Assembly (NCBI RefSeq): GCF_041734735.1
Contig: NC_134891.1
Span: 7,094,640 to 7,158,639 of the forward strand
DNA: 64,000 nucleotides
Source: Babylonia areolata
Lineage: Eukaryota > Mollusca > Gastropoda > Neogastropoda > Buccinidae
Direction of reading: 5' to 3'
Both the position numbers and the translations under genes were made by a program. The notes under the pieces are model-generated. The model saw only the letters and a program-made list of their open reading frames with translations. It made no database searches and was not told where the DNA came from. Of this stretch, positions 1 to 13,371 are shown in pieces (position 1 is the stretch's first letter; each line of letters begins with the position of its first letter).

Positions 1-107
1 TCTGGCTCCGCAACTAAGCCATTATTGTCGTTAGTAGGGGGCTTAGTAGGTGGTGTCCTAAGTATGTTAAAACAGAACAGGCACCACTGAACACCACCAA
101 AGTGACT

Positions 108-258
108 CAGCAGCAGTGCAGGGTCTCCTCTGGTGTGTGGCCTCCTGGCGACCTAACATCAATGGTTCCCTGTGGACTGCCGACGCTGGAACTGCGACGG
201 ACGAACCCGGGTGTGGCTGTGTATTGAGGGAATCTAAATGAGCGGCGTGGGAGTAATG
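108..258 (+). repeat. Diverged interspersed repeat, copy 1
   Basis: Shares blocks such as CAGCAGTGCAGGGYCTCCTC and GTGGCTGTGT in the same order with 20437-20580. The family is unknown to me. A second copy in 64 kb shows that it is dispersed. Confidence 0.45.
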
Positions 259-917
259 CCACTGAAACGACGCAGATGATGGGGCAGCAAAAAAAAAAAA
301 AAAAAAAAAAAAAAGGTACAGAGAGAGGCTGGCTGCATACAGGCCAGTGATGTGTGTGCTGTGTGTGTGTGTGTGCGTGCACGTGTGTGTGTGTGTGTGT
401 GTGTGTGATTGAACTAGGATTCACACAGACAGGTTAGTAAAACAGTGCTGTCCAGCCAGGTCTCTCTGTGTCCAGATGTCTGGGAGCAAATTGATGTAGA
501 TGGACATGAGGTCTGGTGATGCTGGCTTACTGGTGATGGTAGGGTCAGCTACAGATCATCCACAATACAGTTCACCTGGGGGTGTTTTTTTTTTGGGGGG
601 GAGGGGTTTGTAGGGGGTTTTTTTGGGGGATAGGGGGTGGGGTACAGGGAGGAAGGTACAGGGGGGGCTATCAGAATTTTTTAGATTTTTTTTTTCTGTG
701 TATGTTGATGGTGGGTGACGCTGGGGATGATGATGATGATGATGATGCTGTTTATGGAGACCTGTCCATTTCTGTCAGGAGCTTCATTTTGAATTAACAA
801 AAGCTGCGTGCACTCCACCACGCCTTCTCCTTCTCACAATGATGTATCACAAGGGGTCATTCAGGCCTGAGAGATACAGCCCACCTGCAGTGTTTGGTCA
901 GGAAAATTTGAACAGTG

Positions 918-1316
918 GAGTGGAGTGATGGCCTAGAGGTAACGCGTCCGCCTAGGAAGCGAGAGAATCTGAGCGCGCTGGTTTGAATCACGGCTCAGAT
1001 ATTTTCTCTCCCTCCACTAGACCTTGAGTGGTGGTCTGGACGCTAGTCATTCGGATTAGACGATAAACCGAGGTCCCGTGTGTAGCATGCACTTAGCGCA
1101 CGTAAAAGAACCCACGGCAACAAAAGGGTTGTTCCTGGCAAAATTCTGAAGAAAAATCCACTTCAATATGAAAAACAAATAAAACTGCCCGCAGGAAAAA
1201 ATACCAAAAAAAATGGGTGGCGCTGTAGTATAGCGACGTGCTCTCCCTGCGGAGAGCAGCCCGAATTTCACACAGAGAAATCTGTTGTGATAAAAAAAGA
1301 AATATAAAAATACAAA
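918..1316 (+). mobile_element. SINE-B copy 1, near full length
   Basis: The tRNA-like head has an A box TGGCCTAGAGG and a B box GGTTTGAATCA. A conserved body ends near GAGAAATCTGTTGTGATAAA, with a tail of the ATAAAAATACAAA type. It sits between two diverged 55-bp direct repeats (857-912 and 1330-1385). Confidence 0.8.
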
Positions 1317-1479
1317 GGACTGTAAGTAATCATTCAGACCCGAGAGATACAGACACCTGCAGTGTTTGGTCAGTAAAATTTGAAAAACAGCACTCCCAAA
1401 GTACTGTCACTGTTGCTGGTACAGGTAGAATGCATATTTATTAATCACAAATGGAAATTCAGCAGTTGCACATGCGCAC

Positions 1480-1518
<39 letters not shown>

Positions 1519-1853
1519 TACACATATCAGCACACTCACACACATGTTGTTTCAAACATGGAGTGAAACATATCAAAACAAAGAGCGTCATAGTGGAAAC
1601 GGGGTCAGGAGGCATCGTGTGTCAGGCGAGACACTTTCTGCCGTGTTTAACCCCCCCCCCCCCCCTCCCCCGTCCCCCACCACCCACGCCCCCTAAAGAG
1701 AGATGTTTTAAAATTTGAGCAGACGACTTTTCGGATAGTGCCGCCAGTGTCTTTCATATCGATGCAGTGGTGAAAGAGGAAGATAGATGGCTGTGTAGTT
1801 AAGACTGCAGCGGAGCAACGCATTTCTGTGTCCGGGACATGGTGAGGAGTACT

Positions 1854-2033
1854 ACTTCTTCTTCTTCTTCATCATTTGTTGGCTGCGATTCCCATGTTCA
1901 CTCATATACACGAGTGGGCTTTTTACATTTTCAACCCCACCCCACCCCTCACCCCTCACCCCTCACCCCCTCCTCTCCGGCCATGCCCATGTAGGCAGTC
2001 ATACTCCGTTTGGGAGTGGGGGGTTGGGGGGCA
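1854..2033 (-). mobile_element. SINE-A 3' part
   Basis: Begins with the reverse of the GAA tail and keeps ACGAGTGGGCTTTTTACAT and GTAGGCAGTCATACTCCGTTT. The 5' head is missing. Confidence 0.6.
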
Positions 2034-3117
2034 TAATACTGATTGTTGTATGACTAGATGGATACTCCTAATTGTTCTGTAACTAGAGGAACAAACCTGA
2101 TTGTTGTATAACTAGAGGGACACTCCTGATTGTTGTATAACTAGACTTTTTTTTTTTTTTTTTTTCTTTTTTTTTAAATATTTATGATGCCTGTCTGTTT
2201 GGGATTAGTGTACCGGTGGAAAGAACAGAAAATGAAAATGGAGGCAAAAATACTGTTCCACATATCGATGCAGTGACAAACAGTGTAATGTTCGGTTCAT
2301 TTGGAGTGGAAGTGACAATGTGCTTCCTGTAATTTTCATTGTTTTGGGGGTTTGTTTTTTGTGTGTGTCTAGATATTGATCAGAAGGTATTCTGTGTTTG
2401 AATCAAGTTTTTGGATGTTCAGGTAAATGCTTCAGAGATGGAGAGAGGAAAAAAAAAGGAAAATGTTTTTGTGTTCGGTCTTTGTTGCTGTTTTAGTTTG
2501 GGGGGGGGGGGGGGGTTCCTTAGCCTTTTTCATGGGCAACATTTACATATATTAATTTTAAAAAAATAAAAAAATAAATAAAAGGATAATTTGCCGTTAT
2601 TTGTGGTGTCCATGTTCAAGCGATAATGTTTCTGCTTTTATTTTGTTTGTTTTTTATGATCACACAAATGTTTCACTTTTTTTTTTTAATCCTTAATTAT
2701 GTTCAGAAATGTAGTTTTATCAATAGCATAAACTGTTTCGATAAATACAGGTATCAGTTGATTGTTCTTTTTTGTTGTTGTTGTTTTGTTGTTAGTGTTT
2801 TTGTTTGTCTATTTTCCAGCGGAAGAAAACATTGCTGTGTCAGTGTCCTTGTTTTGTGGAGTTTGTTAATTGATATGATAAAAGTAAAAAGACTCTTTAG
2901 TGCTTTTTTTTTTTCTATTCTTTAATCATGAAATTTTTTTTTTATGTAAATGGTGATACTTGGGAGTGTTTTGGTGAAAAGACATGTATAAGTCATTTTT
3001 TGGTTTGTGTTTCAGTGAAAAGACATGTATAAGTCATTTGTTGTTTTGTGTTTCAGTGAAAAGACATGTATAAGTCATTTGTTGTTTTGAAAATGGACAG
3101 ACAGCAATGCTGTGCCA

Positions 3118-3149
<32 letters not shown>

Positions 3150-3518
3150 GTAGACTGACAAGTTGTTTGCATCAGAATGAAAAAAGACAGAATTTGCTGT
3201 GTTTGTCCAAAGTTATGTGTGCTGTAGGATTTGGGGGGAGTTGGTGGGGGGACAACGGCGGGGAGGGGGGCTATGAATGGAAAGAGTGAGCGGCTTCTAT
3301 GATCGGCACAAACTGCATGAATGAATCCACCCTGAAAGGGGCTTAGAGAGACCGTGTGGCCGACGCCAACCTTACTGCACACCAGCCTTGATCCATGGCG
3401 CCAGACAGGTCTTGGGAGAGGGCGATATCATTCCTTAGATGGGCTGGACTGACGCTGTGAAGAGGTGAACAAGAAGAAGCGGGAGAAATGATGATCATTG
3501 CAGACGATTCTCTTGAAC

Positions 3519-3967
3519 GTGCAAGATTCGTATTTGTATTTGTATTTCTCTTTTTTTTTTTTTTGTTGTCACAACAGATTTCTCTGTGTGAAACTTGGGC
3601 TGCTCTCCCCAGGGAGAGCCGGCGCGTCGCTACACTGAGAGCGCCACCTTTTTTTTCTTTTCTTTTTTTTTTTCCTGCGTGCAGTTTTGTTTTTGTTTTT
3701 TTTTTGTTTTTCCTATGAAAGTGGATTTTTCTACTAAATTTTGTCAGAGACAGCCCTTTGATTGCCGTGGGTTCTTTTACGTGCGCTAAGTGCATGCTGC
3801 ATACACGACCTCAGTTTATCGTCTCATCCGAATGACTAGCGTCCAGGCCACCTCTCAAGGTCTAGTGGAGAGGGAGAAAGTACTGCCGACTGAGCCGTGA
3901 ATCGAACCAGTGCGCTCAGATTCTCTCGCTTCCTCGGTGGACGTGTTACCGTTAGGCCATCGCTGCA
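3519..3967 (-). mobile_element. SINE-B copy 2
   Basis: Full-length reverse copy. The tail (GTATTT)n at 3519-3547 is followed by the conserved end, and the A/B-box head finishes near GGCCATCGCTGCAC. Internal T runs have expanded. Confidence 0.8.
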
Positions 3968-4186
3968 CATTATTAGGGCGACGGACTCTTTATCAAAATT
4001 ACAAACAAAAGCCCTCAAAATAGAGTTGAAAACCCACAGAAAATGTGAAACAGCACCACTGAATAATGGCAATATCACTTAAGTTGTGCATGAAAAGTGA
4101 GTTTTGAAATGGGTCCTAGAATTTAGGATACCAGGAGAGGAAATTACTGCTGTAGGATATTTATTATGCTGTGATGCATTTATTAA

Positions 4187-4411
4187 CTCTTTCCATATGA
4201 ACGGCGAAAGAGACGACGTTAACAGCGTTTCACCCCAATTACCATCATCAAAATATTGCAAGCGGAAGGCTCTTAATACTGAAGAGGTGAATGTTGACAA
4301 AGAATACCAATATTCTGATGACGGAAGCTAAAGGCTGGGTCATTCAGACACCCACTGGACATCCGAGAGGTCTGTGTAGAGGAGAAGAGAGGACTGGCCG
4401 TACTGAGTGAG
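4187..4411 (+). mobile_element. TTAA-flanked MITE, family E copy 1
   Basis: A 225-bp element between TTAA at 4183-4186 and 4412-4415. The ends CTCTTTCCATA and, on the other strand, CTCACTCAGTACG form imperfect inverted repeats. No coding potential. Confidence 0.78.
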
Positions 4412-4635
4412 TTAATACTGTGATGATGAATGGATTGGAAGAGGGTTGTTTGACAAATGGAATTACATATTGGATTGGGTTGTGTTTTTGTTGTTGTTGT
4501 TTTATGGCAGATGTGCAGTAAATGAACAGAGAACCAACAATTTTTTTGTGGACAGAAAAGAATCTCAGTCTTACAACAGACGTCTTGTAGTGCTGTTAGT
4601 ATATATATTTGTGCTGTTATGTGTTCTTGTATGCG

Positions 4636-4676
<41 letters not shown>

Positions 4677-4959
4677 AAACAAACATGAAACACAGACAAG
4701 GACACACACACATACACATACTCTTGCTCACTCTCTGTCTCTCTCTCTGTCTCTGTCTCTCTCATCTCTCTCTTCTCTTCGTATGGAATACGACCTGTGC
4801 ATGATTTTTTTTTCTATCTTTTATAAAAAAAAAAAAAATTAATTTTGTTTTTATTTTGTTGTTATTTTTTGTTGTTTTTCCTTTTTGCCCAGCAGGTTGG
4901 ATGTAAAAATGTACAAATGTTTATTCCACTAGAATTTGTTTGATTTTGTTTCACTTCAC

Positions 4960-4962
<3 letters not shown>

Positions 4963-5001
<39 letters not shown>

Positions 5002-5028
5002 TACCTTCCACACACACACAAATACCTT

Positions 5029-5066
<38 letters not shown>
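4963..5066. repeat. (CA)n microsatellite
   Basis: Two long CA tracts separated by GATACCTTCCA/AATACCTTCCA. Confidence 0.9.
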
Positions 5067-5068
<2 letters not shown>

Positions 5069-5500
5069 TCAATCTTAATGAAAAGACATTAAAAAAAATA
5101 ATAACAACAAAATATGTACACATTCACACTGACATTCCCACAATTTCACAACTTTTCACATACAACAAATAATGAGAAAAATATGTTGGCAACCAGAAAA
5201 AAAAACCCAACTTTTTATTTGTTGTTTGATTTCAACAACTTTTATTTTCAGCAGACTACAATGTCACATTTCTTTATAATAGTTGTTGCTTTCTTTTTTC
5301 TTTTTTTTTTTTCTTCATTGCTTCATAAAAATAAAAAAAAGTCATAAATAGAAGATACATACATGCTGAATAATAACAGAAACATGTCCAGGATCGTATG
5401 TGTGTGATTAAAACTAAGCTCATTATGCATTGAATATCAAAATTAATTTTGAACATTCATTCTCTATCCTGACAAAAGAAAAATCTCACAATAACCTACC

Positions 5501-5543
<43 letters not shown>

Positions 5544-5956
5544 AAAATCTTTAAAATTGTACTGAAAAGACTGTCAGGATATTTTTCTTCACATCGTAAA
5601 AGAATTACAATTATTTTGGAGATATGTATAAAAAACAAACAACAACAAAAAAAAGCAACATTATTAGCAAAACAACAGTACACACTTTCGCTTTTCAATC
5701 CTCTTGCTTTGGTGAAACCGTGATTTTTTTATTTTTTCTTTGCATAATTTGTACGTCATTCAGCAGTGTCCAACAAAATCTGACCACATTTTCCAGTCCA
5801 CCATTGAATGAAGAAAGGGAGAGAGGGGAAAAAAAAAAATGCACAGTTGCGGTGACGAAAGAACGTGACGTGACGGACAGGAGGAAATCTGTACACGGAC
5901 GAACGATCCAAAAAAAGCCCACCAGACCATCTTGTCCACTTACACACACAGCCACT

Positions 5957-5992
5957 TCATTTCTTCGGCGCGATGATACCTTCCAATTGTGT
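5957..5992 (-). CDS. DNALI1: DNALI1 terminal coding exon 6 (36-nt coding part)
   Basis: Encodes the last 11 residues, TQLEGIIAPKK, then TGA. The acceptor is tgttttcag|ACACAA. It is separated from exon 5 by about 5.2 kb of repeats and is too short for an ORF scan. It was found because LKAQLEGIIAPKK is the invariant end of animal DNALI1. A possible poly(A) signal on this strand is at 5728-5733. Confidence 0.93.
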   Translation of the reverse strand, partial: TQLEGIIAPKK

Positions 5993-8366
5993 CTGAAAAC
6001 ACAGAACATGATTATTACTTATGTGGAAAAACTGTTTAAAATTTTTTTTATATTATTATTATTATTATTAACCCTTTCACCACCAAGCTCGCATTTATGC
6101 TCAGGGGTGGTAGAGGACCCGTGTCACTGAAAGGTGACCATTCATTGGTCTGTTATCCATGAACTTACTGCTCTAAATGTTCGGTGGTAGGATAGGCCAT
6201 TTTTTTTATACATCGCAGGGGGAATCCCCAGCTATTCTTAGCCACTGTCTTTTCTGTGTTTATACCACAAGGGGATTTTGTACTCTAAATTAACTGGCGG
6301 TGAAAGGGTTAAAATGTCTTTTTTCTTTTTTTTTCTTTTTTTTTTTTTTTTTTTTGTTAATACATGACCCACAAAATCAGTTACTGGTTCGACAGTAACA
6401 ACAACAACATCATCAACAAAAACAGAAAAAAAAAGGCGGCCTTTACAGTCAAAACAACAACAACAAAACGACAAAAAATATAAAACAACGAAAAAAGAAA
6501 AATCGATACTGAGAATGTAAATGGCTTGCTTTGGTTTTTTTTTTTTTTCCAATGACTGAACAGAGCGAGGTAATTAAGTTCTCAATTTGCTGGTTCTTAA
6601 ACACGCATAAATGCATGCGGGCGCATGCACACACACACACACACACACATATGCAGATACACACCACATACGCATGCACATATGTAAACACACATACATA
6701 AGCACACGCATATATAAACACACATAAAAAAAAAAATGTTTTTAAATGCACAGAAAGAAATAGTCTTGATACACATGATGCCAAGACAAACCAGAAGTAA
6801 TATAGGCCACCCAAGAAAGACTGCATATGCCATTTCTGTGCGCTAGGGTAAACAGTGGAGATACCAGACCGAGGGCTTAAAAAATACCTGCGCGCACACG
6901 CTTGTTTGTGTGTAGATACAAATCTCTGTGTGCATCATTCACAGGAGAGAGAGAGAGAGAGATAGACTGCGCATCTGTGTGAGAGGAAGATACAGTGAAA
7001 GACAGAGAGAGAGGAACAATCCAGTGTGTGTGTGTGCATCATAAATCCAGATTTATAATAAAACTTTTTTTTATCTTTCAAAAGGAAAGGAAAGAGAATC
7101 GGCCTAAACTATCAGGTGGGGGTGGGGGGGATGAAAGTAAAGTCAAAGAAGCTATCAATCAATCAATCAGCAGTCAATGTGTTTTTGGTGTGTTTTTTTC
7201 CCCCCAGCATGCATAGACCAAAAAAGAAATGATTGTGATTCAGTGTGGAAAGGCACAACAACGACAGAAGCATCAGCAGTCTAATGAATACATGCATCAT
7301 GTACTGAAAATACAATGGCCTTTTTTCCATGCCACACTTCAAAAATCATGTTAACGTGACAAGCTCAGAGACGGAAATCGAGTGAGTGAGTTGCTAGAAG
7401 ACGGATATCTTTCCATTTTTGTGGTGGAGGTCAACTTCTTTTTTCTTTTTTTTTCTTTTTTTTTTAATATACTTTTTGTTTCATGATTCATCATTGATAA
7501 AGTGCCTTTCATTTTCGACGGGCGCAATAGCCGAGTGGTTAAAGCGTTGGACTGTCAATCTGAGGGTCCCGGGTTCAAATCACGGTGACGGCGCCTGGTG
7601 GGTAAAGGGTGGAGATTTTTACGATCTCCCAGGTCAACATATATGCAGACCTGCTAGTGCCTGAACCCCCTTTGTGTGTATATGCAAGCAGAAGATCAAA
7701 TACGCACGTCAAAGATCCTGTAATCCATGTCAGCATTCAGTGGGTTATGGAAACAAAAACATACCCAGCATGCACACCCCTGAAAATGGAGTATGGCTGC
7801 CTACATGGCGGGGTAAAAACGGTCATACACGTAAAAGCCCACTCGTGTGCATACGAGTGAACGCAGAAAAAGAAGAAGAAGCTTTCATTTTCTTTTGAAA
7901 GAAAGAAAAAAAAAGGAGAGAAAAAAAGAGGAAAAAACAAACAAACAAAATTCCACATCTCCCTACTCATTACATTCTTCATCTCAAGCCCTACCCACTA
8001 CCATTTCTTCATCCGTTCCCGCATTTACTTATAGTTTATATCACTGTCGATCTGTTTAATGCTTTTCATTGCATACGAATAAACTGCAACTATAATGGAT
8101 GGCTGTACTCTTGACAACCTTTCTGATGAGCTGTTTTTCGTGTTGTTCCATTACTTCATTACATCCATATCCATATCAGGGGTTGTATCATGGTAATGAA
8201 ACAACAACATGAAAACATCATTAAGCCTGTGACCCAAATTCAACAGGTTGTGACAAGCAGGATATCAAATCTCCATTGAAACATAACAAAGTCATTGCTC
8301 TCAGAAAAATTCCAGACACAATCATCCTTTTAACCATTTAAAGATTATATACTAATAATCTTTTCT

Positions 8367-8397
<31 letters not shown>

Positions 8398-11300
8398 GAC
8401 TGAGTCAACAAGAAACTGGTTTCAATAATTGTGACAATGAACAAAGTGGAATTATGAAAGAAATTCCAAAGCAAATTGTGTGTGTCTGTGTTGTGTGTTT
8501 GTGTCGTGTGTGTGTGTGTGTGTGTGTGTGTGTATCTGTGCACACACGTGTGTGAGTGATCTTTTGCAGTGCTGCGCTAACTTAATTTGCTCAGTGTGGA
8601 AAACGTCCCTGTCTCCTGGCTTATTCCATAGACATGGATACATTCTAAACGCTAAGCAAAAAATTAGCGTTGCAAAGACAACCCACGCAACCTAACCCTG
8701 GTTTTCATTTCAACCCTTCCACCACCCCCAACTTTCCATAAATAAAGCAAATAAACTGATGAATTAAACAGATAAGTAAATAAATGAATGAATAAATGCA
8801 TAGATAAATAAATGAGCAAAATAAACAGATAGCTAAATGAACAGAGAAGCAATTAAACAAATAGGTAAATCAATAAATTCAACCGATACACAATCAGTGT
8901 GCAAGTGTTTCCTTGCTGAAGACGAGAGAGACACGGAACAGACAAGACAGGTCTGGTGAACAAAACCACTGGAGTGAATCATTCAACCAGTGCCATATCA
9001 GGGTGACCGGTGACCCAATACAACAATCTCACCTTCACAAATCTCGACTGTTTGCTTTTTTTTTTTTTTTTTTTTCGAAAATAAACAAACACAGCTTTTG
9101 AAATGATTGTCTCTAAAACTCTTCATGAAGCCAAAAGTATCAGTTCAATACAGAAACAAATTTACTTTCGCTGCGTTTCATTTCAGCAAGACAACTTTTG
9201 ATTTCTTCAAATGGTAAGACAATAAACACAAGCACAATAATAATGACAATAATAATAATAAACAGAAAACAATGAACTTAGTGTAGATATATATATATTT
9301 ACACAAGATGTTTTGAAGTGAGATAAAAACTGCTTGTAAGGTGAGCTTGTTCTGGTCATAATTATCAAAAAGTGAATAATAATAATGATGATGATAATAA
9401 TGATAATAATAATAATAATAGCAATCATAATGATACTGATATGATAATGATGACAATACTCATGATCATAATAATTATGATACCACTACTACTACTACTG
9501 CTACTGATAATAACAATGATGATGATAATAATAATAACAACAACAACAACGGTGATGATTATAATGATAACTGTAACAACAACAACAACAATAATAATAA
9601 TAATAATGATAATAATAATGGCACAACAGCAATGATATCTTTATATTTTGGGCAGATTTCCAGTGACTACCAAAAAAAAAAAAAAAAGCCCAACTGATAT
9701 TATAAAGTCTTTGGGGTTCTCTCTTTGATTCCCCAAACTCATTTCCGTTTCCCTGGAAAACATCAAAGGGCAGACAGGTTCACATGATGGACCAGCAGCA
9801 AGTCCCAGGGGCCACAATGGCCCAGCTGCTAGAGTGCAAGACTCTCTGACTCATGATCCTGCATGGTGATCCTGGGGTTTGGGGGGCGGGGGTTCAAATC
9901 TGCAATGCCTTGAGCCGTTCGCTTCAGGGAAAAATTTTTTTTCCCCTCTGGTGGGTTTCCCTAGTTTCTGACACCCTTCCCAACCAGTCTTTTGAAGGAA
10001 ACAAAAAAAAAAAAAATAAATAAAAATAAAAAACCCAAAAAAACCCACAAACGTGGTGCCTTGTGCAAACACACGCATTATAACATCTTACGTACATATC
10101 AAACCTTATTTGGGAAGAGATGGCCAGTTTGGTTTGCCATAGAAAAAAAAAAGCAAAAAAAAAACACCAAAAAAGCTATAGCCAAAAAGAGTGGTGCGCG
10201 GCCATGCACCGTGCCTCACACAGCGTGTGTTTTACAAGGAAAGGCGCTATGTCAACTGAATTGTTATCATTATTGTTGCTATCATTATCAGTATTATCAT
10301 TATCGCTATTACCAACGTCATCATCATCATCGTCATCATTATTATTGTTATCATTACCATCACCATCATTATCATCATTATTACCATTATTATTACTAAT
10401 GAATGGTGATGATGATGATGATAACAACAATAATAATAACAACAACAATAATAACAATGATAATAATAATAATAATGATAATAATAATAATGGACATTTA
10501 TAGAGCACGTTTCTCCAGAAATACTGTTCATCAAAGCACTTAACATTCTGTTCCCCACTCCCCGCCTCCCCCAACAATACTCCACCCCCCCTTACCCCCT
10601 CCACACACACACACACACACACAGAAGCACGTGTCAGAAAACACTCGCGCAACCAAACGTCGGCAACCAACCACCCACCCACCCCACCCCAACGACACCC
10701 TCCAGAAAAACAACAACACATTTGAATTTGTATTTCTTTTTATCACAACAGATTTCTCTGTGTGAAATTCGGGCTGCTCTCCCCAGGGAGAGCGCGTCGC
10801 TACACTACAGCGCCACCCTTTTTCTTTTTTTTTTTTGTATTTTTTCCTGCGTGCAGTTTTATTTGTTTTTCCTATCGAAGTGGATTCTTCTACAGAATTT
10901 TGCCAGGAACAACCTTTTTGTTGCCGTGGGTTCTTTTACGTGCGCTAAGTGCATGCTGCACACGGGACCTCGGTTTATCGTCTCATCCGAATGACTAGCG
11001 TCCAGACCACCACTCAAGGTCTAGTGAAGGGGGAGAAAATATCGGCGGCTGAGCCGTGATTCGAACCAGCGCGCTCAGATTCTCTCTCGCTTTCTAGGCG
11101 GACGCGTTACCTCTAGGCCATCACTCCACTATCACTTTGATCGTCGTCATCACTTACCTTGAGCTGGGTGTTGGTGCGCTTGAGGAACTGGATCTCCTCG
11201 GTGTGCTTCTTCTCTTCCACCTGCCTCTGCTCGGCGGCGCGCTTCTCGATCTGCTCGCACTTGGCCTTCAGCTCGTTCACCTGCCGCTCAAGGTCGCGCT

Positions 11301-13170
11301 TCTCGTCTTCCAGGCTGGAGATCTGGTTGGTTGGCACACACAAGTATGCAGTGTTTTCCGACATCCCCCCAAGTGTTTTGGATTATGTTGTGTTCTGTTG
11401 TGTTGTGTTGTGTTGCGTTGTATTGTGTTGCATACTGTTGTGTTGCGTTGCGTTGTGCGCTGTTGTGTTGTGTTGCGTTGGGTTGAGTTGGGTTGAGTTG
11501 GGTTGCGTTGCATTGCGCTGTGTTGTATTGCATTGTATTGTATTGCATTGCATTGTATTGTGTTATATTGCATTGCATTGCATTGTGTTGTATTGCATTG
11601 TATTGTATTGTATTACTCTTCTTGTCACACCAGATTTCTGTGTGTGAGATTAGGGCTGCTCCACCCCCAGGGAGAGTGTGTCGCTACACTGACAGCGCCA
11701 CCCTTTTTTTCTTTCTTTTTTTTTTTCTGCCTGCAATCTCATTTTCGTTTTCCTATTGAAGTGGATTTTTCTACAGAATTTTGCCAGAGACAAACCCTTA
11801 TGTTGCCATGGGTTCTTTTATGTGCGCTAAATGCATGCTGCACACGGGACCTCGGTTTATCGTCTCATCCGAATGACTAGCGTCCAGACCACAACTCACG
11901 GTCTTAGTGGAGGGGGAGAAAATACTGGCGACTGTCCGGTGTGGTTCAAACTGGTGCGCTCAGATTCTCTCGCTTCCTAGGCGGATGCGTTACCTGCAGG
12001 CCAACACTCCACATGCTCACCCTATCTGATGGGTGCAACAGCTTTGTGGTTTCAATCTGAGTGTCCTGGGTTCAGATCCAATCAGAAAAACCATAATATT
12101 CTGACATCAGCGAACGTAGTACCAACATGGCCGCGCCTTTTCACTGTGTTTTGTGCATGTGCTTTGGATAAAAAAAAGATCGATTTCAATATAAGTCAAC
12201 CAATAGCAAAACACGACACAACTGTTTACGCACCTCTCAACCGGTGGCTATGCATTATGTCATTTTTCCCTACCACCGGTAAAGCGGTGGTCGGAGCACT
12301 CTTTTTATATGTGCCATGACACATCAAATACCAATTCTTTGCAAATTTTGGCTCAGGAGCTCAGGCAGAAGGGTTAAAATTGCTCAGGAACTCAGGGCTC
12401 AAAGGGTTCTTCTTCTTCTTCTTCTTCGTATGCACACGAGTGGGCTTTTACGTGTATGACCGTTTTTACCCCGCCATGTAGGCAGCCATACTCCGTTTTC
12501 GGGGGTGTGCATGCTGGGTATGTTCTTGTTTCCATAAGCCACTGAACGCTGACATGGATTACAGGATCTTTAACGTGCATATTTGATCTTCTGCTTGCAT
12601 ATACACATATGTTGACCTGGGAGATCGTAAAAATCTCCACCCTTTACCCACCAGGCGCCGTCACCGTGATTCGAACCCGGGACCCTCAGATTGACAGTCC
12701 AACGCTTTAACCACTCGGCTATTGCGCCCGTCGTTCAAAGGGTTAAAGATCGTGTAATCCATGTCAGACGAAAGCAAGTGGGTGTGCAAACCCTCCCTGA
12801 TGTCAAAATAATGCACATACGCACAGTACAATACAAACAAGCCTCATCCATCCCTTCCCTCACCTTGTTCTCCATGTCCGCCTTGCCTTGCTCAGCCTGC
12901 AGCGCCTTGCGCATGCCGAACGCCACGCTGCTCTCATACAGCGTCTGGTAGGCGGCGATGGTCATGCGGATCTCGTCTCGCACTCGCAGCAGGAGCAGAC
13001 CTCGCTCGGCGCAGTTGATGGTCACCTGACGGATCAGCTCATCTGAAAAAAACAAAAAAAAACAAAAACCAAACACACACATGTAGAGCAGTGGTGGAAA
13101 AGGGTTAGTTAGTTGATGATGTGGATACTTATATAACGCCTATCCTCGGTCAGAGACTGAGCTCATCTTG

Positions 13171-13212
<42 letters not shown>

Positions 13213-13294
13213 AGAGCAGCGGTGGAAAAGGGTTAGTAGTTGATGATGTGGATACTCATATAACGCCTATCCTCGGTCACAGACCAAGCTCATT

Positions 13295-13371
<77 letters not shown>

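Larger units (their letters stand above)
1..5700. other. Repeat-rich flank 3' of DNALI1, no gene recognised
   Basis: Contains an interspersed repeat at 108-258, poly-A and GT runs near 288-408, G-rich low complexity 580-680, SINE-B copies (918-1316, 3519-3967), a SINE-A tail (1854-2033), long T runs, a TTAA element (4187-4411), GA and CA microsatellites (4643-4672, 4963-5066) and a possible LINE tail near 3340-3475 ending in GAAGAAG. Nothing looks like a conserved protein. Confidence 0.6.

Noticed and set aside
3340-3475. LINE 3' end
   Set aside because: A GAAGAAG end and GC-rich text suggest one, but no diagnostic reverse-transcriptase residues could be read, so it is only mentioned in the flank description.
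7519-7600. tRNA genes
   Set aside because: The A and B boxes belong to SINE heads. No cloverleaf with a proper acceptor stem is formed, and the same body follows in every copy.
12029-12319. Open frame of 96 codons after SINE-B copy 4
   Set aside because: It starts in a SINE-A head fragment and has no conserved sequence.
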